The notes beneath the pieces are model-generated. The model was not told where the DNA came from. It saw only the letters and a program-made list of their open reading frames with translations, and did not search any database. A stretch of 64,000 nt of DNA, from positions 6,960,123 through 7,024,122 of the forward strand of contig NZ_AP018227.1 of the NCBI RefSeq assembly GCF_002368095.1, in the 5' to 3' direction. Positions 1-7,716 of this stretch are shown piece by piece. Each line of letters starts with the position of its first letter. Position 1 is the stretch's first letter. The translations under genes were made by a program, and so were the position numbers. Source of the stretch: Calothrix parasitica NIES-267. Lineage in GTDB: Bacteria; Cyanobacteriota; Cyanobacteriia; Cyanobacteriales; Nostocaceae.

Positions 1-91
1 CCCTCTCTCACTCTCTCACTCTCTCCCTCATTACCAATTCCCTATTTACTAACTTAATCTTTGACCTAATATAAAGGAGTAATTATTTGTA

Positions 92-505
92 ATGAAAATA
101 GCTTTTACGACAAGCGATAAAGTTCATATTAATGCTCATTTTGGATGGGCAAAAGAGATTGAAGTTTACGAGATTTCTGATGAAGGATATAGCTTCTTAG
201 AAACTCTTTCTTTTGGTGGTGATTTAAAGGAAGATGGGAACGAAGATAAATTAGTTCCTAAACTTAAAGCTTTAGAAGATTGTACCATTGTATATGTTTC
301 TGCTATTGGAGGTAGCGCTGCTGCTCGGCTAATTAAAAAGGGTGTGACTCCAGTGAAAGCGCGTTCCGAAGCAGATGAAATTCAAGATGTTTTAGAAAGG
401 TTAGTACAAACTCTTAAAGGAAGTCCCCCACCTTGGTTACGTAAAGCTTTACAAAAAAAAGACCGTAATTTTGAAGATGAATTAGAAGAGGATGCAACTG
501 TATGA
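92..505 (+). CDS. nifX: NifX, FeMo-cofactor carrier protein
   Basis: This is a 137-residue protein of the NifX/NifB-C-terminal (dinitrogenase iron-molybdenum cofactor binding) fold. It starts MKIAFTTSDKVHINAHFGWA, the usual beginning of the family, and has the GGSAAARLIKKGV segment near residue 75. NifX binds NifB-cofactor or FeMo-co precursors and passes them on during nitrogenase cofactor assembly in the cytoplasm. An AAAGGAG ribosome site lies about 11 bases before the ATG. The stop overlaps the next start by ATGA, so the two genes are translationally coupled. The order that follows (DUF269, DUF683, nifW, hesA, hesB, fdxH) is that of heterocystous cyanobacteria, which supports the call. 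nifE and nifN should lie just left of the window. Confidence 0.95.
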   Translation: MKIAFTTSDKVHINAHFGWAKEIEVYEISDEGYSFLETLSFGGDLKEDGNEDKLVPKLKALEDCTIVYVSAIGGSAAARLIKKGVTPVKARSEADEIQDVLERLVQTLKGSPPPWLRKALQKKDRNFEDELEEDATV

Positions 506-978
506 ACACCAGTAATAGCGTGAACGGTACGGCAACTAGCGATGTCTTAAGTTCTACTTTTATTAAGGCATTAATACAGCAAATTCGGGGTTTAGATACT
601 TACGGAACCTACAGAAAATGGTCGGATGAATTAATTCTTAAACCCTACGTTGTCAGCAAACAAAAGAAGCGCGAAATTTCTGTTGAAGGTGATGTAGACC
701 CGATGACAATATCCCGCATCAATGCATTTTACCGCGCTATAGCAATTCGCATCGAACAGGAAACTGGTTTGCTATCCCAGGTAGTTGCTGATTTGAACCA
801 TGAAGGATTCGGATGGATATTAGTATTTTCCGGTCGTCTTCTGTTAGTTAAAAAAACTATGCGAGATGTCCATAGATTTGGTTTCGATTCTTTGGACAAA
901 TTAGCAGAAGAAGGAGACAGTTTAGTACAAAAAGCTGTTGAATTAGCAACAAGTTTCCGCGAAGTCGGAGAACTGTAA
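502..978 (+). CDS. NifX-associated protein, DUF269 family
   Basis: This 158-residue protein matches the DUF269 / NifX-associated nitrogen fixation family. Typical family segments are visible: FIKALIQQIRGLDTYGTYR near residue 21, an acidic and aromatic middle, and a C-terminal DSLDKLAEEGDSLVQKAVEL helix. Its biochemical role is not settled; it is always linked to nif genes and is thought to help FeMo-co maturation. It overlaps nifX by four bases (ATGA) and is followed by a short-repeat spacer and the DUF683 gene. Reverse-strand ORFs across it are shadows. Confidence 0.92.
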   Translation: MNTSNSVNGTATSDVLSSTFIKALIQQIRGLDTYGTYRKWSDELILKPYVVSKQKKREISVEGDVDPMTISRINAFYRAIAIRIEQETGLLSQVVADLNHEGFGWILVFSGRLLLVKKTMRDVHRFGFDSLDKLAEEGDSLVQKAVELATSFREVGEL

Positions 979-990
979 ATAATTTGGGGG

Positions 991-1080
991 AGTAATGAGT
1001 AATGAGTAATGAGTAATGAGTAATAAGTTCGTAAAAATAAACTATCCATCCCCAATTACCCATTACCCATTACCCATTCC
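991..1080. repeat. Short tandem repeats (AGTAATG heptamers and CCCATTA partners)
   Basis: AGTAATG is repeated about five times at 991-1026 and the complementary style CCCATTAC is repeated at 1057-1077. The two tracts can pair to form a long hairpin between two nif genes. Such short tandemly repeated repetitive (STRR) sequences are common in Nostocales genomes. Confidence 0.8.
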
Positions 1081-1113
1081 CAATCCAAAATCTAAAATCC
1101 AGGAGAGATGTCT

Positions 1114-1332
1114 ATGGCTCAAACTGAAGGAACGACAAATATTGAAGAGTTAAAAAAAAAGATAAAGCGTCTAAATAGTAAAGCGGGTCAAATGAAAATG
1201 GACTTGCATGATTTAGCAGAAGGTTTACCTACTGATTACGAAAATCTTATGGGAGTAGCTGAGGCTACTTATAAAATTTATTGTGAATTAAATGAGCTTA
1301 AACAGCAAGTAAAAAAGATGGAGCAAGCATAA
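1114..1332 (+). CDS. DUF683 / CCE_0567-family nif-associated protein
   Basis: This small, charged, mostly helical protein (about 72 residues) contains NIEELKKKIKRLNSKAGQMK followed by MDLHDLAEGLPTDYE, the signature of the DUF683 family found only in nif clusters. Homologues form small helical assemblies proposed to bind metal; the exact role is unknown. I chose the ATG at 1114 rather than 1108 because AGGAGAG at 1101-1107 then sits at a normal distance. The stop codon overlaps the nifW start (TAATG), indicating coupling. Confidence 0.88.
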   Translation: MAQTEGTTNIEELKKKIKRLNSKAGQMKMDLHDLAEGLPTDYENLMGVAEATYKIYCELNELKQQVKKMEQA

Positions 1333-1649
1333 TGACTCAAAGCTTGGAAGAGTTCAATAAACTAGTAAATACAGAAGACTATTTCCAATTTTTTGATTTA
1401 GAGTATGACCAAAAAGTTGTACATGTAAATCGTCTACATATTTTGCAAAAGTTTTCCGAATATATCAAGGAAATTGATAATAGTAAGGTACAACTTAATC
1501 ATGAGGAAAGATTAGGTAAATATCGTGAAGCATTAAAGCAGGCTTATCAGGTATTTATAGAGTCAACACCCCAACAAGAAAAACTTTTCAAAGTGTTTCA
1601 CCAGAAGCCAAAAAATGTAGTCAAGCTGACAGAAATTGATTCGGATTAG
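1332..1649 (+). CDS. nifW: NifW, nitrogenase-stabilizing/protective protein
   Basis: This 105-residue protein begins with the typical NifW pattern LEEFNKLVNTEDYFQFFDLE and later has VVHVNRLHILQKF. NifW helps the MoFe protein mature or survive oxygen stress. It starts on the last base of the previous stop (TAATG) and is followed after eleven bases by hesA, so it belongs to the same operon. Length matches the family (about 100-115 residues). Confidence 0.93.
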   Translation: MTQSLEEFNKLVNTEDYFQFFDLEYDQKVVHVNRLHILQKFSEYIKEIDNSKVQLNHEERLGKYREALKQAYQVFIESTPQQEKLFKVFHQKPKNVVKLTEIDSD

Positions 1650-1660
1650 GAGGTAATAAA

Positions 1661-2461
1661 GTGGTAAACCTAACACCTACCGAGTTGGAACGCTATAGTC
1701 GCCAAATGTCGCTACCTAATTTTGGTGAATTGGCACAAAAGCGTTTGAAGTCAGCTACGGTTCTGGTTACGGGTGTTGGAGGATTAGGTGGTACGGCTGC
1801 ACTTTACCTTGCTGTTGCAGGTGTAGGCCGCTTAATCCTGGTTAGAGGAGGTGACTTGCGGCTTGATGATATGAATCGTCAAATTCTCATGACTCACGAT
1901 TGGGTAGGAAAAGCTAGAGTTTTTAAGGCTAAGGAAACTCTACAAGCTATCAATCCCGATATTGAGATTGAAACGATTCACGATTACATCAATCCGGATA
2001 ATGTAGACTCATTAGTTCAGCAAGCCGATATGGCTTTGGACTGCGCTCATAACTTTACAGAGCGTAATTTGTTAAATGAGGCTTGCGTCCGTTGGCGAAA
2101 ACCAATGGTAGAAGCAGCTATGGATTCGATGGAGGCTTATCTCACTACAATTATTCCTGGTGTCACTCCCTGTCTATCATGTCTATTTCCAGAAAAGCCC
2201 GATTGGGATAGACGTGCATTTTCAGTGCTAGGTGTAGTTTCCGGTACTCTGGCTTGTCTCACGGCTTTGGAAGCTATCAAGTTAATTACCGGATTTAGTC
2301 AGCCTTTATTATCACAGCTACTTACAATCGATTTTACCAGAATGGACTTTGCTAAGCGTCGTTCCTATCGCGATCGCGAATGTCCGGTATGTGGAAATAG
2401 CGCTCCCTGGAGGTATTCCCATTCTCAGCCTTTAGAAACCACTGGTAACATCAAGTTTTAG
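1661..2461 (+). CDS. hesA: HesA, ThiF/MoeB-type adenylyltransferase of heterocyst nif cluster
   Basis: This 266-residue E1-like protein has a nucleotide-binding loop GVGGLGG near residue 39 and the DMNRQIL segment conserved in ThiF/MoeB/HesA. Two CxxC pairs, CLSC near residue 174 and CPVC near residue 244, probably bind zinc. The family activates sulfur-carrier-like substrates by adenylation; HesA is needed for full nitrogenase activity in heterocystous strains, probably through cofactor sulfur or molybdenum handling. The GTG start is supported by AGGAGG nine bases upstream. It lies between nifW and hesB as expected. Confidence 0.93.
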   Translation: MVNLTPTELERYSRQMSLPNFGELAQKRLKSATVLVTGVGGLGGTAALYLAVAGVGRLILVRGGDLRLDDMNRQILMTHDWVGKARVFKAKETLQAINPDIEIETIHDYINPDNVDSLVQQADMALDCAHNFTERNLLNEACVRWRKPMVEAAMDSMEAYLTTIIPGVTPCLSCLFPEKPDWDRRAFSVLGVVSGTLACLTALEAIKLITGFSQPLLSQLLTIDFTRMDFAKRRSYRDRECPVCGNSAPWRYSHSQPLETTGNIKF

Positions 2462-2616
2462 CTTCTACACCCCACCAATATCGACGCAAGTAAATCTTAA
2501 AGATTATCAAAATTTACACAGTCTGAAGCTGTAAAAATTCCAGCATCACTTTGTCCATATTGATTTTCAAACCTTGAGCAAAAACAACCATTATCTACAA
2601 GTACGGAGGAATAACC

Positions 2617-2991
2617 GTGACCATTAGTTTGACAGAAACAGCAGCAAAACGTTTAAGTTCGTTTTTACAAGATACCGCAACAGGTGAAAACGCAAATCCT
2701 AAAGGTATTCGGGTCTCCGCTAAAGATGGTGGTTGTAACGGCTACGAATATGCGATGAACACCACCAGCAAACCCGCTGCTGATGACCTGGTGGTTAAAC
2801 AAGATGGAATCACCATTTATGTTGACGCAAAAAGTGCGCCGTTATTAGATGGGATGGTAATCGATTTTATCGAAGGGATGATGGAAAGCGGCTTCAAGTT
2901 TACCAACCCCAATGCAACCAGCACCTGCGGTTGCGGCAAGTCATTTGAAGCAGGTGACTGTACCCCTAGCGGTACACCTTGTGGTGATTAG
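2617..2991 (+). CDS. hesB: HesB, A-type iron-sulfur cluster carrier
   Basis: This 124-residue protein is an IscA/HesB-type carrier. The three cluster ligands are visible as GGCNGY near residue 46 and the C-terminal CGCG near residue 104. It would hold Fe-S clusters or iron for delivery to nitrogenase or the neighbouring ferredoxin. It starts at GTG, with ACGGAGGAAT upstream. The Cys-rich tail (AGDCTPSGTPC) is typical of the nif-linked HesB paralogue in cyanobacteria. The 155-bp gap after hesA suggests its own promoter, but none is identified. Confidence 0.94.
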   Translation: MTISLTETAAKRLSSFLQDTATGENANPKGIRVSAKDGGCNGYEYAMNTTSKPAADDLVVKQDGITIYVDAKSAPLLDGMVIDFIEGMMESGFKFTNPNATSTCGCGKSFEAGDCTPSGTPCGD

Positions 2992-3122
2992 TAGTTAGTA
3001 GTTAGCTGTTAAATAAGTTGCCCTTCATAAACTAACAACTAATAACTAACAACTAACAACTTTCATCAGCAGGATGTGGTTGATCAACCAAAACTTATAC
3101 GTCGTTTGAGGAGAACTGAAAC

Positions 3123-3422
3123 ATGGCTAGTTACGAAGTTAGACTGATTAACAAGAAAGAAGATTTAGACACCACAGTCGAAATCGACGAGGAAACCACC
3201 ATTTTAGAAGGAGCAGAAGAAGCTGGAATTGAATTACCTTTCAGTTGCTCTAGTGGTTCTTGCTCTAGCTGTGTTGGTAAAGTTGTCGAAGGTGACATCG
3301 ACCAATCCGACCAAATCTTCTTAGATGACGAGCAAATGTCTAAAGGATTCGCTTTACTTTGCGTTACCTATCCCCGCTCCAACTGCACAATTAAAACTCA
3401 TCAAGAACCTTACTTGGTATAA
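3123..3422 (+). CDS. fdxH: FdxH, heterocyst [2Fe-2S] ferredoxin
   Basis: This is a 99-residue plant-type ferredoxin. The cluster motif CSSGSCSSC near residue 40-48 and the distal Cys in LLCVTYP near residue 79 give the four ligands. FdxH donates electrons to nitrogenase reductase (NifH) in heterocysts. Position directly after hesA-hesB is diagnostic of the heterocyst paralogue rather than the photosynthetic PetF. GAGGAG lies upstream of the ATG and a strong terminator follows at 3471, so this closes the nif operon. Confidence 0.95.
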   Translation: MASYEVRLINKKEDLDTTVEIDEETTILEGAEEAGIELPFSCSSGSCSSCVGKVVEGDIDQSDQIFLDDEQMSKGFALLCVTYPRSNCTIKTHQEPYLV

Positions 3423-3470
3423 AGTTTTAATTCAAAAATTACAAAATCACTGATTTAAAATTTATTAGAA

Positions 3471-3500
3471 GTCATAGCTTTAACTAGCTATGGCTTTTTT
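3471..3500 (+). terminator. Rho-independent terminator after fdxH
   Basis: The arms CATAGCT (3473-3479) and AGCTATG (3486-3492), extended by G-C and G-T pairs to nine base pairs, are followed by a run of at least six Ts. It lies 50 bases after the fdxH stop and ends the nif-hes-fdxH transcription unit. Confidence 0.85.
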
Positions 3501-3859
3501 TATTTATTTATTTATTTATTTATTTATTTTATTATTATTTTTTTTAAATTATTTATTGGTAAATTGGGCATGAGGCATTAGTAATTAGTAATTAGCAGTT
3601 AACTATATATATTATTATGCTCAATTCAAAGGTGTAATAACTTTAGTATAAATAACTTATTGCAGCAGTTTCATAAACCCGGTTTCTATTCGTAGCATTT
3701 TTTGTAGTTGTGCATCGAGTCAGAAACCGGGTTTATTTGTACTTAACGAGAATGGTGTAAAAAATGAAGTATAAGAAACTCCAAACTATAAAATCTGACT
3801 CAAAAAAAATCAAATAATTAACTTTTACCCATTACCCAATACCCAATTCCCCAAATTAC
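3501..3859. repeat. Gene-free spacer: ATTT tandem repeat and a 15-bp inverted repeat
   Basis: No gene is visible between fdxH and the Mop gene. A TTTA/ATTT tetranucleotide tract runs from about 3500 to 3534. Perfect 15-bp inverted arms lie at 3673-3687 (ATAAACCCGGTTTCT) and 3722-3736. The CCCGGTTT core returns in hairpins at 22338 and 27855, so it is a dispersed repeat family. STRR tracts lie near 3570-3595 and 3828-3856. Confidence 0.7.
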
Positions 3860-4069
3860 CTAATCCACACCGACCATAACATCAGTTGCTTTAATAACCA
3901 TATAAGCTTCTTTTCCTATAGAAAGATGCATTTGGTCTGCGGATGATTTAGTGATCACTGAAACTACTTCTACTCCTGGCGCTATTTCTAAAGTTACCTC
4001 AGTACTAACCACACCAGGTATAATCTTTTTGACAGTTCCTTTTAAGTTATTGCGAGCGCTAATTTTCAT
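3860..4069 (-). CDS. Mop-domain molybdate-binding protein (molbindin)
   Basis: This 69-residue single Mop (TOBE-like) domain has the family's MKISARNNLKGTVKKI start, VNV-type strands and the SADQMHLSIGKEAYMVIKATDVMVGVD end. Molbindins store or buffer molybdate as oligomers in the cytoplasm, which fits a gene next to the nitrogenase cluster. It is transcribed towards fdxH and is the last recognisable core gene before the first integrated element. Its start is about 70 bp from the candidate left attachment repeat. Confidence 0.88.
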   Translation of the reverse strand: MKISARNNLKGTVKKIIPGVVSTEVTLEIAPGVEVVSVITKSSADQMHLSIGKEAYMVIKATDVMVGVD

Positions 4070-4141
4070 GTTTTTATTTTTGTTTAGTCATTTTATACAT
4101 AATTATCCTATCAAAATGCCATTCCTTGATTGATAATTTTC

Positions 4142-4154
4142 AGCTTTTATTCAT
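4142..4154 (+). repeat. Candidate left attachment repeat
   Basis: AGCTTTTATTCAT is identical to 18755-18767. It lies between the Mop gene and the first gene of the element. The match is short and the region is AT-rich, so it needs a comparison with a strain lacking the element. Confidence 0.45.
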
Positions 4155-4200
4155 GATTAATAAATCATTCTTTACTGTCCTAAATCCCCAAACGTTAATT

Positions 4201-4347
4201 ATGCGAATACGAGTAGATATTTGGGTTTCGTTGAGATGCAAGCTAAAGGAAGAAGCGGCTAAAACAGGTTTGAGTGTCAGCGAAATTGTAAATACAGTAG
4301 TAGCTGATTATTTTAAGATGCTACCTAAAAGCGATAAATCTAACTAA
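4201..4347 (+). CDS. Small ribbon-helix-helix (CopG-like) regulator
   Basis: This is a 48-residue protein if started at the ATG at 4201. RIRVDIWVSLRCKLKEEAAK followed by TGLSVSEIVNTVVADYF has the strand-helix-helix spacing of the MetJ/Arc/CopG fold, so it probably binds DNA as a dimer. An upstream in-frame ATG at 4153 would add 16 residues, but neither start has a clear ribosome site and 4153 falls in the candidate attachment repeat. It runs against the structural operon and overlaps its last gene by eight bases. A role as an element regulator or excision factor is inference. Confidence 0.6.
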   Translation: MRIRVDIWVSLRCKLKEEAAKTGLSVSEIVNTVVADYFKMLPKSDKSN

Positions 4348-4507
4348 CTCGTGATTGCTGTGGATTTAGTTGACCTAGATACCCTCCCACTCCCACTTTT
4401 GCAATATCACCAAAAATATGACGGAACCCGTCATCAATTACAGCTAGTACAAAAACACCAACAACTAACCCAATTACAATAATTGAGCGAACGGTAATAT
4501 TTTTCAT
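4340..4507 (-). CDS. 55-residue single-span membrane protein
   Basis: This small gene starts at the ATG at 4507-4505 and overlaps the previous stop as TGATG, so it is translationally coupled. The protein begins MKNITVRSIIVIGLVVGVFV and continues LAVIDDGFRHIFGDIAKVGV. It has one membrane segment (about residues 8-24) and a short amphipathic tail. It is the last gene of the leftward operon. Small membrane proteins at the end of such operons can be coat proteins, holins or pore components; nothing here decides which. Confidence 0.65.
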   Translation of the reverse strand: MKNITVRSIIVIGLVVGVFVLAVIDDGFRHIFGDIAKVGVGGYLGQLNPQQSRVS

Positions 4508-4767
4508 CATTTATTATTTATTTTTGATTTTATTTCAATTAAAGTTCTATCGATTACATCAAAGCGGTGGTCTATTTCTACAAGAATTGAGTGTAGATTT
4601 CGGTTTATTTGCTCGTAATTCCCTTTAATATGAGCAAAATCACGTTCTAATCCATACTTACGTTTTTCGGCATTGACATAATAAATAATCATGCCAGTAA
4701 GAGCAGTAAGAATAGTAATAATTAGTCCAATGATTGCGACTAAATTATTAATATTAATATTATCCAT
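4507..4767 (-). CDS. Membrane-anchored coiled-coil protein, unknown
   Basis: This 86-residue protein has one membrane segment near residues 10-31 (VAIIGLIITILTALTGMIIY) followed by a charged helical tail with heptad character (YEQINRNLHSILVEIDHRF...IEIKSKI). It resembles phage spanin- or holin-partner-type small proteins in layout, but no family is recognised. It lies between a hairpin at 4787 and the 55-residue membrane protein with which it overlaps. Confidence 0.65.
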   Translation of the reverse strand: MDNININNLVAIIGLIITILTALTGMIIYYVNAEKRKYGLERDFAHIKGNYEQINRNLHSILVEIDHRFDVIDRTLIEIKSKINNK

Positions 4768-4786
4768 TTCTAATTAATTATTTATT

Positions 4787-4805
4787 AGCCCGAAATTATC
4801 GGGCT
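4787..4805. terminator. Hairpin within the leftward operon
   Basis: The arms AGCCCGA (4787-4793) and TCGGGCT (4799-4805) enclose a five-base loop, 13 bases past the stop of the 4819 gene. On the minus strand it is followed by AT-rich sequence but not a pure T run, so it may attenuate rather than end transcription. Confidence 0.55.
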
Positions 4806-4818
4806 ATTTATTATTTTG

Positions 4819-5514
4819 TTATGCTGCAAGTTCAATCACAGTAATATTCGTACTTTCTGCCGAAAGCGCATAAATATCACCTTTATACATGCCCGCTGTT
4901 GATATAGTTTCTTCAAAATTATAATTAGGGGGAAGCTTAGCAAGTACCTCTAAAGGTTGCCCCGTTTCATCGAATCCAGTCGCTAAGATAACCGATTGAC
5001 CAGACGAATAAATTCTTATCTGAGTTCTACTATCATTTTCGCTTAAAACCTTTGATGGCTTATTAGCAGATAAAGATTTTTCTGAACTTTTAGGAGTAGT
5101 TGAACCACTAAAAAGTAATGGGTATAGTGCCATATTAGTTGCTGTTTCTCCAAATCTTGCTGTTAAATAGTTGTTTAAATTTTCTTCAGCAGTTCCTTGA
5201 AACACTTCAACAAAAATTGACCATTCATCTGCACTATCATCTATACGTTTAAAGCACAAAGAACGTTCACCTAAGCCTTGTGGGTAATACAAAGCCAATA
5301 TTTCATCTTCTTCTTTGTAGGTAAAAAGCTGGTTTTTAAAAATATTGATTCTACCGTCGTCAAAGCCTTGAGCAAGCACACCTCTTGCTAGTTTTTTATC
5401 AAAGGTTTCTACTCGAACAAGCTTATGACTAACTCGAAATAGTTCACCTTCGACTGGTGCTGTGAACTGCCAATATTTACTTAGTTGAAATTCTCCAAGA
5501 AAAGCCCAAGTCAT
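4819..5514 (-). CDS. Unknown element protein, 231 residues
   Basis: I do not recognise this protein. It begins MTWAFLGEFQLSKYWQFTAP and looks mostly beta-stranded, with a polar linker around residues 140-160 (SGSTTPKSSEKSLSANKPSK) separating two segments. It has no signal peptide or membrane span. It follows the 157-residue gene by three bases, so both are in the leftward operon. A virion or appendage protein is a guess from context. Confidence 0.6.
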   Translation of the reverse strand: MTWAFLGEFQLSKYWQFTAPVEGELFRVSHKLVRVETFDKKLARGVLAQGFDDGRINIFKNQLFTYKEEDEILALYYPQGLGERSLCFKRIDDSADEWSIFVEVFQGTAEENLNNYLTARFGETATNMALYPLLFSGSTTPKSSEKSLSANKPSKVLSENDSRTQIRIYSSGQSVILATGFDETGQPLEVLAKLPPNYNFEETISTAGMYKGDIYALSAESTNITVIELAA

Positions 5515-5517
5515 TTT

Positions 5518-5991
5518 TTAATCTCCATAAGTTGACAGGTAGTCAACTCTGGATCTTATTTCTTCTACAGATTCTCGTAGAGTTCTAACCGGCCCGATGT
5601 ACTCCCAAATCTTCAGTTCGATATCTTTCATCCAATAGAAAGGTTCAAATACTACCTGATAATCACTTTTATATTCTTCAAAAGTAATTAACTTGGTACG
5701 ATTCAACCGAAGTCGGTAAACATCTGCATCTACTGTAGGTAACTGTGAAGCAGTACCACCACTACCAACTTGGAATCTTTGAGCCAAAGACCCCGCGAAC
5801 CTCCAAGTTGGACGACCTTTGCGGGATAACGGACGAATTACAATTGTCCGAGATGTAAACAAGAAAGGGACTTCAAACGCGGGAATCGGCGTGTAAGTGC
5901 CTCGGATATTTCCTTTAACCTGTTCCCTTGTTTCGTTGTAAACCAGTTGCCAGTTAGACTCTACCCCTAGCTCTAAGATTGGGTAAGACAC
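5518..5991 (-). CDS. Unknown element protein, 157 residues
   Basis: No family is recognised. The sequence is rich in beta-type stretches and aromatic residues (SNWQLVYNETREQVKGNIRG, FTSRTIVIRPLSRKGRPTWR) and ends with a short helix (VEEIRSRVDYLSTYGD). There is no signal or membrane segment. It is packed one base after the 76-residue gene upstream. Operon position suggests a structural or assembly role. Confidence 0.6.
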   Translation of the reverse strand: MSYPILELGVESNWQLVYNETREQVKGNIRGTYTPIPAFEVPFLFTSRTIVIRPLSRKGRPTWRFAGSLAQRFQVGSGGTASQLPTVDADVYRLRLNRTKLITFEEYKSDYQVVFEPFYWMKDIELKIWEYIGPVRTLRESVEEIRSRVDYLSTYGD

Positions 5992-5992
5992 A

Positions 5993-6223
5993 TTAAATCA
6001 ATCCGTCAGATGCCAAATTCTGCTCAACGTTAATCAAAAAATCATCAACGTTTACATCACATAGCTGTAAAATATCGCAGTAGTCAGCAAAGGTGATAAC
6101 ACCTTCAATAAAGCGAGTGAGAGCTAGTTGAGCAGTTTCTAGCTGTTTAATTAAATAAGCAGCTTCATCTTCACAGATGGCATGGGGAGTAACAATTTGA
6201 GTAGAAAGATATTGGTCAAGCAT
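5993..6223 (-). CDS. Unknown small acidic helical protein
   Basis: This is a 76-residue, acidic, probably all-helical protein (DEAAYLIKQLETAQLALTRF...DVNVDDFLINVEQNL). Its start overlaps the stop of the 193-residue gene, showing coupling. It could be a chaperone or scaffold for a neighbouring structural protein; this is inference only. Confidence 0.58.
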   Translation of the reverse strand: MLDQYLSTQIVTPHAICEDEAAYLIKQLETAQLALTRFIEGVITFADYCDILQLCDVNVDDFLINVEQNLASDGLI

Positions 6224-6804
6224 TACCTGTAAACTTCTGAGTCAAAGGAAACACCACGGTTGTTATCACCAGTAATGACTTTGGCTAGTATTGCTTTTTT
6301 AACTTCTGAATAGTTATCAGTACTGGTTTTTCTTCCAAAAGGCAAGGTGTAAGAATCGGAAGAACGCTTTTTATAAGGTCTACCAGTTATTTGGGAAGTT
6401 GTATTACTCGTAGCAGTTTGACTAATTGTCACGATAGCTTTTGCAGGCTGGAATCCAAATATTTTTTGAGCCGTTGCAGTTCCCGACGGTTCTGTAGCAT
6501 TGAGGTCAGTAAGAGCTAGCCCTGTATTTGATATGGCATCTTTAGCACGCTTACTTACACCTACCAAAGCGTTATCATCTGCATCACCACCAAGAGCGAA
6601 TGGTTTAACAATCAACTCATCAAAAGAACCAGGTTTACTACCATTGTCGCGAGTATAAGTAACCGCGATTTTTCCACCTTTGAACTTTTGATATTGTTCC
6701 AACTGAGAACCCGCTGGCGCGTCGGGTGCATCTCCTGTGTCACCTGTACCGGTCTTTCTTAAATATTTTAAGGCTGCATCTAAGTTATTAAATCGTTTCG
6801 GCAT
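6223..6804 (-). CDS. Unknown element protein, 193 residues (possible coat or repeat-unit protein)
   Basis: This 193-residue protein begins MPKRFNNLDAALKYLRKTG, then has a low-complexity DAPDAPAGS linker and a Ser/Thr/Ala-rich middle (TVSQ-like strands, SQTATSNTTSQITG), ending in a short helix and VSFDSEVYR. No family is recognised. Composition and size fit a structural protein. It begins a sub-operon after a 93-base gap downstream of the 272-residue gene. Confidence 0.6.
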   Translation of the reverse strand: MPKRFNNLDAALKYLRKTGTGDTGDAPDAPAGSQLEQYQKFKGGKIAVTYTRDNGSKPGSFDELIVKPFALGGDADDNALVGVSKRAKDAISNTGLALTDLNATEPSGTATAQKIFGFQPAKAIVTISQTATSNTTSQITGRPYKKRSSDSYTLPFGRKTSTDNYSEVKKAILAKVITGDNNRGVSFDSEVYR

Positions 6805-6897
6805 TTTATTTTATTAAAAGATTATTGAAACTCAGTTATAGCCTTGTTTTTAGCTACTAATAGCTAAGAGGATAAGTTAACTTCTCCTCAACAAATT

Positions 6898-7716
6898 CTA
6901 AAACTTGTGAATTACCGAACGGAATCTAGATCCAGCGTGAGCAACTAAATTAATTGCATTTTGTTGACCGTGAATTAATAATTGAGCGTATTTGAAGCGG
7001 ACATCTACCCTAGGTCGCTGTCGGTACTTTTTGACGGTACGCCCATAAACCCTGTGAGTACCAGGATTAATTGGATAGTTTCGGTCATGGTCTATGAATT
7101 GTAAATTGTTATTGTCAAAAGAATGACTTTGAATTTTTAGAATTTCCTTTATGACTCGTTCGCCTTCCGTCTTTGACTTTACTAACAATCTAAAATCATA
7201 TCCACGGTCTTTATCAAGGTAGGTGCATTTAAACCAACCCTTACCCCATATAAGTACGGGTTTTGTTAATTCATCTCTTATTTTTCTTGCAAGAGATTCA
7301 GCTTTGCTCCTACTAATAGTTTCCGAAGATTCATTCATTAACCTAAATGTTATTTCACCTTCAGATAATGGTATAGTTCCATCATGAATAGTTCTATCAA
7401 AATCTTCTTTAAAGAATAGTTTTATTTGAGGTTTGAATTTAACATCACGTTGTAATTCTTGAACAGGAATTCCATAAATCGGACGCTGGACAGCTTGCGC
7501 TCTACCGACAGTAATTTCAAACAGCCACATTCGCAATTGAGTCATAACAGCGGTGTCTTCATCCTTTATAAGACAAGTATGTTTAAGCCTTGCTTTAGGT
7601 GTAGAAATATCATTGTCAGCTTGGTTTTTAAAGTATTCACGTACATCTTTATTATGGTCTTTCCTTACAAGGTCTTGTAAGTTCTCCCATTCACTAAAAT
7701 TATTAGGTAGTGGCAT
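6898..7716 (-). CDS. Unknown element protein, 272 residues
   Basis: This basic 272-residue protein is not recognised. It opens [20 protein letters not shown] and contains an alternating strand/helix middle ([40 protein letters not shown]) and a very basic C-terminal third ([20 protein letters not shown]). The start overlaps the end of the 903-residue gene by 14 bases. The basic end could bind nucleic acid or sugar; neither can be shown here. Confidence 0.6.
   Translation of the reverse strand: MPLPNNFSEWENLQDLVRKDHNKDVREYFKNQADNDISTPKARLKHTCLIKDEDTAVMTQLRMWLFEITVGRAQAVQRPIYGIPVQELQRDVKFKPQIKLFFKEDFDRTIHDGTIPLSEGEITFRLMNESSETISRSKAESLARKIRDELTKPVLIWGKGWFKCTYLDKDRGYDFRLLVKSKTEGERVIKEILKIQSHSFDNNNLQFIDHDRNYPINPGTHRVYGRTVKKYRQRPRVDVRFKYAQLLIHGQQNAINLVAHAGSRFRSVIHKF

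Noticed and set aside
729-1063. Minus-strand frames over the DUF269 gene
   Set aside because: They lie antisense to a well-supported nif gene and draw their length from the STRR tract (repeated SLLITHY).
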